Origin: Ceratothoa steindachneri
Taxonomy: Eukaryota; Arthropoda; Malacostraca; Isopoda; Cymothoidae
Reading direction: 5' to 3'
Length of the DNA: 64,000 nucleotides
NCBI GenBank assembly: GCA_963969495.1
Contig: OZ018329.1
Location: 144,145,521-144,209,520 of the forward strand
Shown: positions 34,671 through 46,745 of the stretch, in pieces
Layout of the letters: the number at the start of each line of letters is the position of its first letter
Numbering within the stretch: the first letter of the stretch is position 1
The notes under the pieces: generated by a model
Told to the model about the DNA's origin: nothing
Database searches by the model: none
The model's input: only the letters and a program-made list of their open reading frames with translations
Translations under genes and position numbers: made by a program

Positions 34671-35169
34671 ACACTCCCTCCAGCACTCCCCTGAGAGTCA
34701 AGGTATTCAAGCCTTAGCGCATCGCTAGACAGAGCGAATTTCTCCTCAGAGTAATCCAAAGAGGAGAAAGGAACCTTCTTTCACTATCCCGTGGTGAAAT
34801 CCATCCTGCCGAAAGCGTGTTGACCCAGCTGCCACACTCGCTAAAGTCAGTGGTTGCATTTAAGTTATTCGTCCGCAACCTCCATCGGGCCGGTCGGCAC
34901 GCGTCTTGGAGTCAATAACATTCCCGAAGTAAAGTGCTCATTGAGTTCAAGGTCACACGCGAACCCGTTCAAAGGGGTATCTACAAAGGTAGGTAGGGCC
35001 AGTAAAGGCCGTTAGCATTTTGTTTTGTTTAAATTGAAGTGAGTGATGGGTCAACTATAACTATAATGTCAAGTAGGTCAAGGTAGAAAGCCATACGGAG
35101 AAATTATTGAAGTTTTTTTTGTGCATTTCAAAATTCGTAGTATTTCTGTGGTTCATGTTTAGTTTTTGT
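34671..35169. other. No gene supported
   Basis: GC-balanced to about 35000, then AT-rich. One plus frame reads LTQLPHSLKSVVAFKLFVRNL (about 34818-34880), reminiscent of the WNxLP..S.S...FK tail of LINE proteins, but too short to assign. Confidence 0.35.
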
Positions 35170-35370
35170 GTAGTAAATTGTTAAATTTAAAATATAAGTT
35201 TATTTTGGGAATTCCTGTGCGTTTCTTTATATCCTTACATGGTGAAGCGGCTCTTCCTTAAAACAACAACATTAGCACTCTTAGAACAAAGCCTACTTCA
35301 TCAAAGAAGTATATCATGACCACAAAGTATACCACGATAAAAGTAGTGTCAGGTGTGGAGTCATCAAAAG
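35170..35370 (+). repeat. LTR 3' end plus leader of the same Gypsy family
   Basis: Matches the last 180 bp of the LTR (GTTAAATTTAAAATATA, GAAGCGGCTCTTCCTTAAAACAAC in two pieces, CTTAGAACAAAGC). It continues beyond the LTR end into the leader as seen at 28509-28545 (ATGACCACAAAGTAT, AAAAGTAGTGTCAGGTGTG). Since it carries the LTR-leader junction, it derives from the 5' side of a second element copy, 2.9 kb downstream of the first. The rest of that copy is not present on either side. Confidence 0.8.
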
Positions 35371-38300
35371 GGGCATTATACGACAGCCCTCGAAGGAAAT
35401 AGATTTTGTCTGGTTTTGTTTGGATTTTTAGTTTTATTTCTGAGTTTTCAGTAGTTTATTTTTCCTCTTTTTTTAATAATTTTACATAAATTTACATGGC
35501 ACTACTGTTATTATTTTGCCATGTTCTTTGTTAATCTCTTTGTTCTCTAGTTTTCTTACATTAGGTCTATTTTCTTATTTTATTTTCCTTCTTATTACTG
35601 GTAAGTCATTTTCTTTTAAACGCTCTTTTTAGCCATTTACTTGTTTTTAGTACTTTTGAAAGGGGCCTTTTGTTGTTAATTTTTTGCAAACACAATTTAA
35701 AATGGTGGATATTATTTACATAAAAGGAGCCGGTTCTACGTTTACAAAGATTACATTATCGATTTATAAATCATTTTACTTAGATTTGAGGAGATTATTT
35801 TTCTGCTTTTGAAAATTTACTTTTAGCCAACAAAAAATTAATCTGTTGCGAATTGTCTTGTGCAAAATTAATATTAAAAGTTGTCTCTTTATCCATAAAG
35901 ACACTTGGTTCAAGTGTACAAATGTTTTTTGTTGGTCATAATTATTTCTATGATGAAATGAGAGCATTCCTGCTCAAGCCAAGTGAGTCCTCATCCGATA
36001 AAGACAAGTTTGTGTTTGTAAGTGAAATAACTTGTACTCGTAAGTACTTAGTTAAATAGAACTAAGTATCCATTATCATTCCTGGAAAACAATAGATTTT
36101 TTATGTGGATTGTTTCTATTTTCTTCATCAAGTAGCCGTTATTTTTGCATATGTAGTCCAAAATCTGAATTTAATACGGTCCGATTTAATTGCGATCCCA
36201 CGGAATAGAACATCGCAGATGCATCTGAGTTTGTATTTTCTATTCGGAATAAAACTATTTTAATTTTGATTTAACCTTATCTTAAATATGCTAGAATATG
36301 CCTAAAATGCAAATTATAAAAGGATTTATGTTTTTAAAAAGGTTCGATTGCTGGTCAACCTTGGTATATATAGTAAATGGGGGTTGGGTCGAAAATATAC
36401 CAGCCTGAATGTATACATTTCAAGATTCTGTTTAGAACAAACTCTGATTACAACCTTAGAAATTGAACGAAAGATTGAATTTGCTCCAAACAGCAATAGA
36501 CCTCTTTTAATCATGGGTTTTAGGCTATCTCGTTTCTTTTCACTCTCGAAAGCTAAAAACAATCAGTATAACAGAACCTTTGCAAAACCAAGTATAAAGA
36601 ATTTAAACCATTGTAGGCAGTTTCCAGATAAGCTCTCAATAAATATCCAAGTCCCTCGTAAGCCTCAACACTTGATTAGATTTGTTGATCTGTTTTGTCA
36701 ACTCATAAATATTTCAACATAACATTTCCAAACTTCTTAGCTCTGAAATCAGCCCATTTTACTTATTCAAAATTAATTACGCCTCTTGTAATTCGCAATT
36801 ATATTACTACAACATAATCTTGGATCGCAATTAACTTGTTTATTCTCTCTTTACATATTTATCCAGCTCTCGCGAAGACGTGTAGAGGCACCAAATTAAA
36901 ATGAATTGCTTCTCTTTGTTCGAAGCAATTTCTCAAAATCCTTCATCTTATTAATGAAATTAGATGTGTCAAGTCGTGAAGAATAAATGCAGCTTGTCAC
37001 GTGTAAATTCCTTTCAATTTTACTAATAAACTCGTTGTGTTAGCATGAGCCGACGCAATTCCTTGGTGTAAATACAGGGAAGTCTTTCTTCAGGGCAAAC
37101 AAATTAGTAACACTCATTTTTGTAGATAAAGAAAGGTATAAAGGCGCGTATTTTCCTCATCTTAATAATACTTTTACGGAACACCAAATTTGAAACTTAC
37201 AGTACAAAGTATTGCTATAGAAAGTCTTCTATATTATTGAATTGATGCAATTTAATTTACTCTCAAATATTTCTTCTAGAAAACCATGAAACTTTTTAAC
37301 TTTGTTTCCGCATTAATTTATATTGCATAAAAAATATTTCTATATATTATGACTTCATCAGATAAAGTTTTTCACTCTTCGGTTTTGGGAGGAGAGTTTG
37401 GATTGCAATTGGCTGAATTGAGTTGGGTCGGAATTTATTTGGTTGGGCTTGATGATAACACGTTAGGTTGAGCAGATTTGGATGAATTATACTAACAGAG
37501 TTTGCCTTTGGTTGAGTCGAAAAAGTTAATTAGATTTAGTTAGTTTAGGTCTTTAAGCAACATTTCGCAGTGGAAAATATATAGTGTTGGGTCAAACATT
37601 GTTCCCCAGGTTAAGTCAACACAGAGTTCCACCTGCAGAAATAATACTATAATCTCCTCTCGTTTTACCGCTCACAAAATATCATACCGTTTTATCTGAT
37701 GAGATCATTCACTTGACCACATCAATATAAAAAGAGAGCAACTCTCACTGTCTCAACACATTTCCTTCCTTCTCTTGTATTGGTCATTTATTATCTTTCA
37801 TTTTGGTTCACCTTTATTTGAATTTGGTCAACTGTCCCTCTTTTCGGTCCTTCCTTATTGACCCTCCGGTCTACACATATGCGTTCGTCTTGGCTTCGAT
37901 TGATATTAACCCAAAGAAATCGTAATAGAAAATTCTAATATGGTCCATAGAGTCCCTTTGTTGCTAACTTATGGATTGAATGTTTGGACTTTAATATCAG
38001 TATCATCAAATGATATAACTTGTTTCATGATTCTTTTTTATTCCTTTATCACACTGATTTTCTGCTTATTTTTAGGCTAGAGACAGAAAGCCTCGAACAT
38101 GATTTCCAGTGTCTATAAACATTATCCTTGCCCTCTACAGTCTCCATCACTCCCTGAGATTGATGCGGTTGTTGTAGGATTAATTATTCAACTTCAATCA
38201 GCTCTGCCATAATGGATCATTTTTTTCTCCTTACCCTTTAATGAAAATTATTTGTTTTATAATGGATGCCAAAGCCTTTTTTCTCGAGACTCAGATCAGT

Positions 38301-39980
38301 ATTTCATTTTAATACCGTCAAGAAAATCTAGTATTCTTCCAATTTTAGGAAAAGATGGGAGCATTTGTATTCAAGATACTCATCATCTAATTTTGGACAC
38401 CGTAATATGTTCGTAATAGGCTTCATAAAATATTCATATTCCTGTGAGGTATTCACTATTTTGGAGGTAGAATATCTGAATTAAAATTTTAGAGGATATA
38501 TTGATTGTTCAGATAAAAATATCAAGATATTAGAGAGCTGATTATAGCTTAATTGCTCTTTCAAACAGTGATGAAAACTTGTGAAAGTAATATTTTCTGT
38601 TGATAAGTGTTTTGTTGATTAAGGCATTCCAAGCCAATCCAGACCAATTTTACTCCGTTTACCTCCCCAAAGGTAACAATATTTCAAGAAATATCTAGAT
38701 AAAATAACAGTTTATAAACACGAGTTAAGTGATCAAATCAATATTTGATCTCATAAAATCGAAAATAAAAATATTTGGTGAGTAGATCAACAAAATTCCA
38801 AGAGAAAAAAATAAAATGCCGTTAAACTCCCATCCCTTGACGCTTATAATTCATTCATTGAAAAGTGACACAATTAGAATTAGACAATTAGATGGAGTCA
38901 CTACGATCATCGTAATGTCTGCATATTACATATAAGCACGTAATAAGTTACCTTATCTAAGGTAACATATAATTGCTCTTAAATTGGTAGATGTAGCAGC
39001 GAAATCACTGATAACTTGTTCGATAATGTGGCTCGATTCCTCCGATTCACACTATTCGTTCGTCTGTAAGAGAAATGAGACTGGAAACGTTGAATAAATT
39101 GCAAATTGGGATGTACGTTAAGCCCCAATGACCGAATATGGATGCCTATTCATTTTCAGATTGTCAGTTTGCAAAAGCTTTTACCAACTCTTTAAACAGT
39201 TATCGCTTTGAATACCAAAATAAAACTATGACAGGCTCCAGATCGAATGTTTAGGAAGAAAAGTTAAATGGAGACTATGTGATCTAAGTATTTTACCGAC
39301 CTCGTTCATTTTCTTTCGTTTTGTAGATGAAAGTAGACATTTCTCCACTAAAAGTATGAATTCTGGCAAGTGCCAAAGGTAGATGGTTGTGTACGCAGTG
39401 GAGAAAGAAGATTAAGATCGAGTACAAGTAGGCAGCAAAGAACGAAATAGAATAATGAGGAAAAAGGTAGTTAATATATTAATGCTTAACGGTAAACAAC
39501 CCACAATTTGTGATAATCACAAATAGCAAAACAAAACAGGAAGTGAGAGAAGGTTTCTCCCAGAAGTCAAGGGGCGCAGCGGGACTCCTCATTCTGCCGG
39601 CATCAACGTGTAAGGCTACTCGGCTTAAGTACACAGGAAAAATAGCGCCTCATATATTTCAAACTTTCAACATATTCGTAATATTTTTTTTATAAACATA
39701 GAATCTAACCTTCACTTTCTTACACACATACGCCTATATAACATCTCTCACTATCCTACACACAGACATGAACTCCTATTCTCCCCCTTCTGCGCTCGTC
39801 CTCCCCTTCACCTACTCTCTCTTTCTCTTTTGCTCCATATATACTCGTATATAAATTAAATGAACTCAATGTCTAGTTATAGTATATGATGATGAAACCA
39901 CTGTATAGGAGCCAAAGGTTTAATTTACGAGACTAGTTTCGGTATGTAGTTTATCATGCCCTTTCCAGTCGTATACAACT

Positions 39981-39983
<3 letters not shown>
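35371..39983. other. No gene supported
   Basis: AT-rich DNA. The longest frame is 124 codons at 36348-36722 (plus), beginning MLVNLGIYSKWGLGRKYTSL, with no domain recognised and a shadow frame on the opposite strand. 37400-37560 has loosely repeated GGTTGGG/GGTTGAG. A 61-codon frame at 39510-39695 is also unassigned. Confidence 0.4.

Positions 39984-40046
<63 letters not shown>
39984..40046. repeat. (AT)31 microsatellite
   Basis: Uninterrupted AT dinucleotide run of about 63 bases. Confidence 0.97.
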
Positions 40047-40047
<1 letters not shown>

Positions 40048-40489
40048 CCGTGTATATATTAAAGTTTATTTTTGTACTACTTTTTCATATGCCTCATAGC
40101 CGGAGCCATCATTAGTTAATATCGGCCAACTCCACTCAATCTTTGGAAGCTAAAACCCTTCGCACTCCTCTCCCCCCCCCCATCTGTGTCGTGACCAGAG
40201 TAGAATCAAGGTCGCGCGTTGACCTTGAGCGACCAAACCTATTGGGTAGAAGTGACGTATATGTCAGGGTCATTCTACGACATAATATATATATTAACTG
40301 ACATCAGGTCTTTAAAAGGTTCCTTTTAACGTCTTTTAAATGTGTTTTGAGGTTGAAGGCTTGGCTATTGAGAAGGTAAGCAGAAATATTCTTGCCAACT
40401 ATTTACCCATTTTTTATCTGTACCCGCCTTTATACATACCGTGTGTAAGTTTTGAGACCGTATTTCTCATTTATACTTCCTCCCCCTCC

Positions 40490-40950
40490 CCAGCGGAAAA
40501 GAAGATACAGAAAAGAACGAGAAAAAAAAAGAATACGAGAGAGATCGTAAAGAAATAGAAAGTAGAAAGAGAAGAACGAGAAAAAGAAAGAGAAGAACGA
40601 GAAAAAGGAGAGAAGAAACAGAATGCATCCAACAACATAAACTTGGAATGAATAGAGAGAGGAACGAAACGCTCTCCATTAACTCGCGAAATGACGTCCC
40701 TCAAACCGCATCAGTGAAGCTCCTTGTTAACAAGGAAGGAGAAGATATTTGGTCCTATCTGACGCATTTTAAAAAAATCTTAGACCTAAACCACTGGGAC
40801 ATTGAAGCGGATGGTGTCTATAAACTCCTTGCGTTGTTATGTTTTAAGCTCCGAGATATTTTCATATCCCTTCCGCAGAAGGCAACGATCGATTATTCGA
40901 CGTTGAAATGGGAACTGTTAGCTGCTTTAGCACGATTTATACCACGTTAA
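40490..40950 (+). pseudogene. Gypsy-type gag fragment with capsid motif
   Basis: A charged Lys/Glu/Arg-rich segment (40490-40640, interrupted by stops) leads into a 100-codon open frame (40648-40950). That frame contains NKEGEDIWSYLTHFKKIL, LNHWDIEADGVYKLLALL, FKLRDIFISLP and YSTLKWELLAAL. This follows the pattern of Gypsy gag capsids (GEDIDSYLxxFERIAxxxxW... L.LL.GKAxEVYxxLPxE...YxxLKxALL) over about 75 residues. The frame stops at 40950, just before the TAA array that ends the neighbouring LINE. Nucleocapsid, protease and LTRs are missing, so this is an isolated fragment, possibly cut off by the LINE insertion. Confidence 0.7.
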
Positions 40951-40965
40951 ATTTCTTCACGCCCG

Positions 40966-40966
<1 letters not shown>

Positions 40967-40999
<33 letters not shown>
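40967..40999. repeat. (TAA)n tail of the L2-type LINE
   Basis: Eleven TAA units. It lies at the 3' end of the minus-strand LINE that follows, where L2/CR1-group elements end in short tandem repeats instead of poly-A. The adjoining AGGTATTTATAATATGCC on the plus strand is the usual kind of sequence next to such tails. Confidence 0.85.
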
Positions 41000-41000
41000 G

Positions 41001-43060
41001 GTATTTATAATATGCCATTCAGGGCTGTTAGCCCTCCCAGAGAGCAGGTTATGTAGCGAGTGTAGAGAAAGTATAAAGGGGAGAAAAAGCCCTAGTGAAG
41101 AGATGAGTCTTCAGGGGACGTTTAAGAGTAGCGAGGGAGGAAGAGGATCGGACTTCGGCAGGAATATCATTCCAGACTCTAGGAATACAAACTGAGAAGA
41201 AAAGGTCACCAGTCGAGCAGAGGATAGAACTACGAGTGTTCAGGATGGGAGCGAGGTTAGACCGGAGTGCCCGAGGAGTTTGACGACGAGAGAGGACAGA
41301 CGAGAGATAAGGTGGATCCTCGAAGTTTAGGGCTGTGTAGGTGATGAGAAGAATTTTATAGTTGGTACAGAAGCGAATAGGTAACCAGTGTAGCTGCTGT
41401 AACAGAGGCATCTAAGTAAAGAACTGGAGGCAGCGAAGGTGTAACCGAGCAGCATAGTTTTGAACTAGCTGTAGGGGGCGAAATGACGAAGAAAAGAGAT
41501 TCACTAGAAGAGAATTGCAGTATTCCATGCGTGAAGTGACGGAGGCATGAATAACAGCCTCGAGGCTTCGTCGATCAAAATGGGATTGAACACGTGAGAA
41601 GTTGCTGAGGAAACCGAGGGAAGACTTACAGATACGATAGATGTGCGGTTTAAACGAGAGTGCTCGTCGAAAATAACCCCCAAATTATTGACGGTATCAG
41701 AAAAGGCGACTTTGGTTTCCCCAAGGTTAATTGAGGAGAAGCGAGCTTTAGATTTCTCCACGATTAAAGCGGTACCAACAAGGAGAACTTCAGTTTTATC
41801 GTAGTTAAGTTTGAGAAAGTTGGCAGACAGCCATTCGTTTATGGAGTTGTAAGCTGAAAGGAGCTTGTTAATTGATTGGGAGAAGGACACATGGGATGGG
41901 GAAAGGTATATCTAAATGTCATCAGCATAGATGTGGAATAACAGGCCAAAACCGCGAACAAGGGAGCCAAAAGGAAGTAAGTAGATGCGAAAGAGGAAGG
42001 GACAAAGGACTGAGCCCTGAAGCACCCCAAAATGAATGTGTGCAGGCTCGTAGGAGGGGTTATCGAGCGCGACCCACTGAGTGCATGAAAAGAGGTATTA
42101 GAGGAACCAATCAAGTGCAATGCCCGAGAGACCAAGGAAAGTGCGAAGAAGATCAATGAGAACAGTGTGGTCAATGGTGACTAAAGCAAAGGAGAGGTCT
42201 AGGAGGAGTAGAATGGACGTACAACCCCTATCTCCTGCTCTACGTAAACCGTCTGAAACATTAAGGAAAGCAGTTACAGCAGTGCTTCGCTTTGAACCCC
42301 GATTGGTACGTTTCATCGATATTGCAGTTAGAAATATGGTCATTAAGGCGAGAGAAAACCACTCTTTCGATGATCTTAGAGAGGAATAGAAGCTGTGAGA
42401 TAGGGCGATACCTAGATGGTTAAGCGTGGTTAAGGTGTGTTTTTTTAGGATAGAACAAATTGAGGCATGTATGAAGGAAGAAAGAACGACCCCTGTGGCA
42501 AGTGAAGTGTTAAGGAGAGGAAGAATAAATGGAAGGACAGCAGAGAGAATTTGGTGGAGAAGTTTGGGTGGAAAGACGTCCTTAGGGGATTCAGATTTGT
42601 TAGAGAATGAGATCAGAGCAGTTACTTCTTCAGAGGACGCCAGAGTGAAGACGTTAAGCGGCAATGGAGTATGGTCGGTGAGAACAGCACGGGCTTGTTC
42701 AGACGAATGGGGTAGTATGGCGCCAAGGTTAATAACTTTATCAGAAGAAACCTAGAAACAGTATGGGGGTTGATGGCGCGAGATGTGGGAGAAATGGGGC
42801 TAGGCGAGGTAAGAGAAGAGAGGAGACGAAAGATAGTCCGAGGGTCATTATTCCTCTCAGACAAAAGTTTACGTGAATGAGCCTCGCCCGCTGATTTTAA
42901 TTTTCAAGAATAAGTCAAAGTAACAAGGCGATAGGCAAATGAGAGGGAGGTCGTGTCCGGCCCACGAGAACGTGCTTTACGAAGGGCTCGTTCATGAGCA
43001 CGTAAGAACGAGCCTTAAACGAAGGAGTTTCATTGTGAACCAAGGGGCGCGGGATATTTT
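41001..43060 (-). mobile_element. L2-type LINE, 5'-truncated
   Basis: Minus-strand non-LTR retrotransposon copy of about 2 kb, containing the reverse transcriptase and C-terminal region, a 3' untranslated end and a TTA-repeat tail. The endonuclease part that should lie upstream (past 43060) is missing, as is common when reverse transcription stops early. The protein is broken by several frame changes. Confidence 0.9.
41049..43040 (-). pseudogene. L2-type LINE reverse transcriptase, frame-broken
   Basis: Reading down the minus strand: 42870-43030 is the linker before the reverse transcriptase (ERALRKARSRG..., RKLLSERNNDPRTIFRLL). 42098-42664 (188 open codons) has the fingers and palm start: SPKDVFPPKLL, LLKK-like SILKK, then LLLLDLSFALVTIDHTVL. 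The last replaces DLSAAFDTVDHxIL of active elements, and its Ala-Phe-Asp is altered. 41919-41943 encodes HIYADDI, the catalytic YADD box, followed by an in-frame stop. 41504-41890 has SINEWLSANFLKLNYDKTEVLLVG and NNLGVIFDE. 41049-41411 is the C-terminal end, beginning LLQQLHWLPIRF and containing PRVWNDIPAEVRSSSSLATLKRPLKTHLF in two blocks. The order and motifs fit L2 elements closely. Confidence 0.92.
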
Positions 43061-43505
43061 TCTTCATCAGAACCCCGTGACGTCAAGCAATTTTTGTCAA
43101 ATCCTCCTTTATCACACTTCCCCAGGAGGCCCCTTGTGTGCTTCTCCTGCAGTTTTGAAAGACATTTGATGACAAACTGCCCTCAAAACTACCAATTCCG
43201 TCCTAGTTATTGCAATAAAATGCACCAAATTTGATCGTCCCTACCATGTGCCCAAAGCAATATGCACATAGGAAAACGCACAGTAAATAGGCACACTCGT
43301 AGAAATTTGTGTACGTAGTTAGAAATTGCATTGTATAAAGGTACGCTCCTAGATAAGTGTGTACCTGATCCATTTAGAATTATTAAATTAATACATGAAC
43401 TGTAAAAAAACAAAACACATATTGTCTATCTTCCTATCTTTCTCTCTCTATCTTTCTTTTTCTCACTTTCCATTCAGTTAAAGTTTTATTCTTCAAAGTC
43501 ATGTC
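43061..43505. other. No gene seen
   Basis: Spacer between two oppositely oriented LINE remnants. 43425-43475 is pyrimidine-rich. No motif recognised. Confidence 0.5.
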
Positions 43506-43509
43506 GATA

Positions 43510-45910
43510 CTGAATAAGTCAGAACAAATTCTGCCATTGCGGGCGCGTGATACGCACATAGATATAGTGCCCATCGTGGAAGCTTGGATTCATACAAACA
43601 CTAAAGACCTCGATGGTAAATTTATGATTCCAGGCTTTGAAATATTTCACCACAATTAACAATATCGAGAATTCAGTGATAATTATATATGTCTGGTTGC
43701 TGGTCACAAAAGGAGGCAGAATCGAACTTGTATGCTAAGCTGGCCTAGATGGTGAACAGTCACCCGAGTTTGATCATTGGTGATTTTAACTGCTAAGGAA
43801 TTAACTACGGAGATAGATTGGTATTCGAAGAATGTATACGACTCGTGGACTTTATTGACAATAACTATTTGATACAATTAGTTATGGAGCCGATGAGAGG
43901 TGAGAACCCGTTTGACTTGCTTTTCACCACTGAGGACGACATTGTCTCAGGACAGAGTGTGTGCTAGTATTTATTGTTGCTAGTTCCTAGCAACATTAAT
44001 GGTTGCATCGCTACCTATAAACCCGAATATCGATGAGTTAAATTTGACGGCCTTCAGAGCGCGATACTTCGCCTGAAACTTGAAGTTGGCCCACTGGTTG
44101 GTGATGAAGGGAAACTTCAAAGCACAGACCAAATTTGTTAAATGAAAAAGTTAAACGAAAAGCTCACCCAACCAAAGCGGTTCAGGCGCAACATCGCCTT
44201 ATCAATTCGTTGTAGAAATCTTGCCTATATCAAATGGAAAGACAATGATAGCGGCGAATACATTGCGAAATAATGAGAATTGTAGGAAAGTTAAAAAACT
44301 GATGTACCTACATACAAACCAGTTCGCCATCGCATAGCTCCACTGATAGAAGAGGCTAGCGTGTTGCAGTAATCGGACCCTAGCTAGCATTGCTAGCGTA
44401 TTGAACGACTACTTCGTCTCCGTATTTCCCAGGGAAGTAGTCAATCCCACTCCGAGGCCGAGGATTCACCTAAAAAAGGGAGCAACCAATAGGAAGAGTT
44501 GTAGATAACGATTAATCGAGGGCTTTGTTAGGGAATCTTAACCAGTATAACTCTTCAGGTTAATATAGCTTCCTTTCCATAATTTTTCGTGAGGTCGGCA
44601 CTGAGGGTGCGATACGCCTTCCTGCGATCTTCAATGATTCGGTTAAGACGAGACAGGTAATAAAAGAAAGGAAGATTGTGAAAGTGATAACCCTCTTTAC
44701 AAAAACAAGAACGCAAAAGCCGAATTAATTACCAGCATATTAGCTTGACGCACATAATGGTTAACTTGCTAGAAACAATAATCGCTGGTCGCATAGTTGA
44801 GTAGGTAGAATCACACAGCCACATCTTAGATTCTCTGCATGAATTTGGGAGAAACCGTCGTTTCTCACAGATAAACTCGAATTTTCCATAGTATATTGAG
44901 TAAGTCTGATCCAGTTCGAGCTCTACTATAGAAATCTTATTGGTAGACTTTGAAAAGGCCTTCGATAAGGTGCCCTATCGCAGCAGGTGAAGGTTCAGAG
45001 GCGTAGCCTCGAGATGGGCGCCAGTAAGCAGCCGGGTGCCCTAGAGATCCTACCTCGGTCCAGCGTTTTTTTTTGGGCTATATCAAAGATTAAGACAAAG
45101 GGCTCGTATACAAGATAGCAAAGTTCGCATACGATTACAAATTTGGCGGCGGGGTTTGCTCACGTGAGTAGTAACCCGCTAGAGAGATACCTTTTCAGCA
45201 TAGGTAAATATTCCGATATGTAACAGATGCCAATTAATCTTGAAAAGTGAAAGGTGATGCACATCGGTCATGCTAACCCTCCAAAACACCTCTTTTTCTT
45301 AGGTAGGCTTTTGGAGGCGACTGATATAGTGAAAGATATAGACGTACAAATTAGCAGCAGTCTGATGTTCTGTAGGTAGTGCGACGAAATAGATAAAAAG
45401 GTCCAGAGATTGGTGGGTTACAAAAAGAGACAATTACGTTTCCGAAACAAGGAGATTGCGCTTACTCTGTACAACTCTTTATTCCTGTAGCATGTTGGTT
45501 AGCTGTACAATTCTGGTCAACAACAACATTACATAAACACATTGAATGGCCAGAATGAGTTCTGGCCAGTGCCAGCATACTAATCCCGTTCCAACTGGCG
45601 AAAAGGATAACAACACCGGCTAAGGTAATTATGGCTGCTCTCCATGGTGACGTGCCTTATACCTGGCCATTTCAGCAATAGGTATAATATTATAAGAGGA
45701 CTGCAAAACCTGGAGCACACGGAGTTGATCACCCATGCGCAACCACGGTTAGAAGTTAGATCTATCAACATTAAAGACTAGCGTTTGCGGGAACTTTTTC
45801 TGGCCCTATTTGTAACAGATTGAACCAAATTCAAGCGGAGGTGCTGAGCAGTTCAACAACTGAACAGTTTGACTCTCGGGTGGACAGAGTACTGCATAAG
45901 TTAGCCTAGA
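43510..45910 (+). pseudogene. Jockey/CR1-group LINE (endonuclease-reverse transcriptase), heavily broken
   Basis: Motifs appear in the usual order, across many frame changes. 43530-43660: VEAWIHTNTKDLDGKFMIPG, the endonuclease ETW block. 43752-43950: SLIIGDFN, VDFIDNNYLIQLV and RGENPFDLLFTTEDD, the GDFN catalytic block and what follows. 44395-44450: LNDYFVSVFP. 44680-44890: PLYKNKNAKA, LTHIMVNLLETIIAGRIVE and ILDSLHEFGR, the reverse transcriptase fingers. 44935-44985: EILLVDFEKAFDKVPYR, the palm motif with catalytic Asp. 45290-45490: DIVKDIDVQISSSLMF, QRLVGYKKRQLRFRNKEIAL, TLYNSLF. 45640-45900: RYNIIRGLQNL and EVLSSSTTEQFDSRVDRVLH, the C-terminal end. A clear YADD box was not found. Nearly full length for endonuclease plus reverse transcriptase, but with dozens of stops. 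The exact clade (Jockey, CR1 or relative) is uncertain. Confidence 0.9.
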
Positions 45911-46017
45911 TACGAATTAATCTAAATCTTAGAAATATTTCTGTTATTCTGTTAAAGTTCGTAGGTATGCTCTTTTTGAAGATGCCCACGTCGTTATTCT
46001 AATTTAGATACCGCATA

Positions 46018-46156
46018 TTGCAGGGAGAGAGGTGAGCAGGAAGAAAGGTGAGCGGGGAGAGAGGTGAGCAGGAAGAAAGGTGAGCAGGGAGAGAGGTGAG
46101 CGGGGAGAGAGGTGAGCAGGGAGAGAGGTGAGCGGGGAGAGAGGTGAGCAGGGAGA
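46018..46156. repeat. 16-bp minisatellite
   Basis: Nine units close to GGTGAGC(A/G)GG(A/G)AGA(A/G)A, with only a few variable positions. Higher-order alternation of AGGAAGAAA and GGGGAGAGA variants is visible. The minus-strand frame 45999-46289 simply reads through the repeat and is not a gene. Confidence 0.9.
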
Positions 46157-46226
46157 AGCTTCCTTTTGGGGCTATACTTTTCCTTGTACTTATTATGTTA
46201 CGGTTTCCTATACGTGATCTCCTCGG

Positions 46227-46435
46227 TATGGTTCGCAAGAAATCATGAGATACTGCTTTTCCTTCTAACACACACACACACACACACACTCTCTCTCTCT
46301 CAGTCTGTCTCTCTAATCCTCTCTAACTCTCTCTCTCTCTAATTATTGCTAACTAACTCTTCAACTCTTGTTAATTCTCTCTTTCTAACCCTACGGTATG
46401 GTTCGCAGGAACTTATGAGGTATTGCTTTTCCTTT

Positions 46436-46475
<40 letters not shown>
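46227..46475. repeat. Duplicated 50-bp unit with CA tails
   Basis: CGGTATGGTTCGCAAGAAAT at 46227 and CGGTATGGTTCGCAGGAACT at 46393 start two near-identical stretches of about 45 bp, each running into TTTTCCTT(C/T)TAACACACACA. CA arrays follow each (46269-46289 and 46438-46472). The segment between and after them is CT-rich. Confidence 0.8.
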
Positions 46476-46745
46476 GAACACAAACTCGGTCTCAGTCTGG
46501 CTGTCGCTCTCTCTAACTCTGGCTTTTCTAACTTTCCCTCTCCAACTCTCTCTTTGCTAACTCTCTCTCTAACTATCCCTAACTCTCTCTTTCTAACCCT
46601 CTCTCACACTCTAACTCTCTATATAGCTCTCTCTCTCATTCTATCTCTACCTTTCTCTCTAACTATAACTCTAATTCCCCCCTCCCTCTCTCTCTCAATT
46701 TATTTCCACTACTTATCTCTAACTTTAGCCAAAGTCTCGTTCAGA
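46290..46745. repeat. CT-rich simple repeat, TAACTCTCTC type
   Basis: Irregular repetition of CTCTCTCT and TAACTCTCT across about 450 bp, broken by the second CA array. The 69-codon plus frame at 46554-46763 reads Leu/Ser/Thr low complexity and is not accepted as a gene. Confidence 0.8.

Noticed and set aside
34818..34900. LINE C-terminal tail
   Set aside because: LTQLPHSLKSVVAFKLF fits a loose LINE-end pattern, but about 20 residues without any reverse transcriptase nearby are not enough.
36348..36722. 124-codon plus frame as a host exon
   Set aside because: No domain or splice signal could be supported, and opposite-strand frames of similar quality overlap it.
41872..42755. Plus-strand frames of 89-109 codons
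   Set aside because: They lie opposite the clear L2-type reverse transcriptase on the minus strand and show no motif.
45999..46289. 96-codon minus frame with repeated Leu-Ser-Pro
   Set aside because: It simply reads through the 16-bp minisatellite and the CA array.
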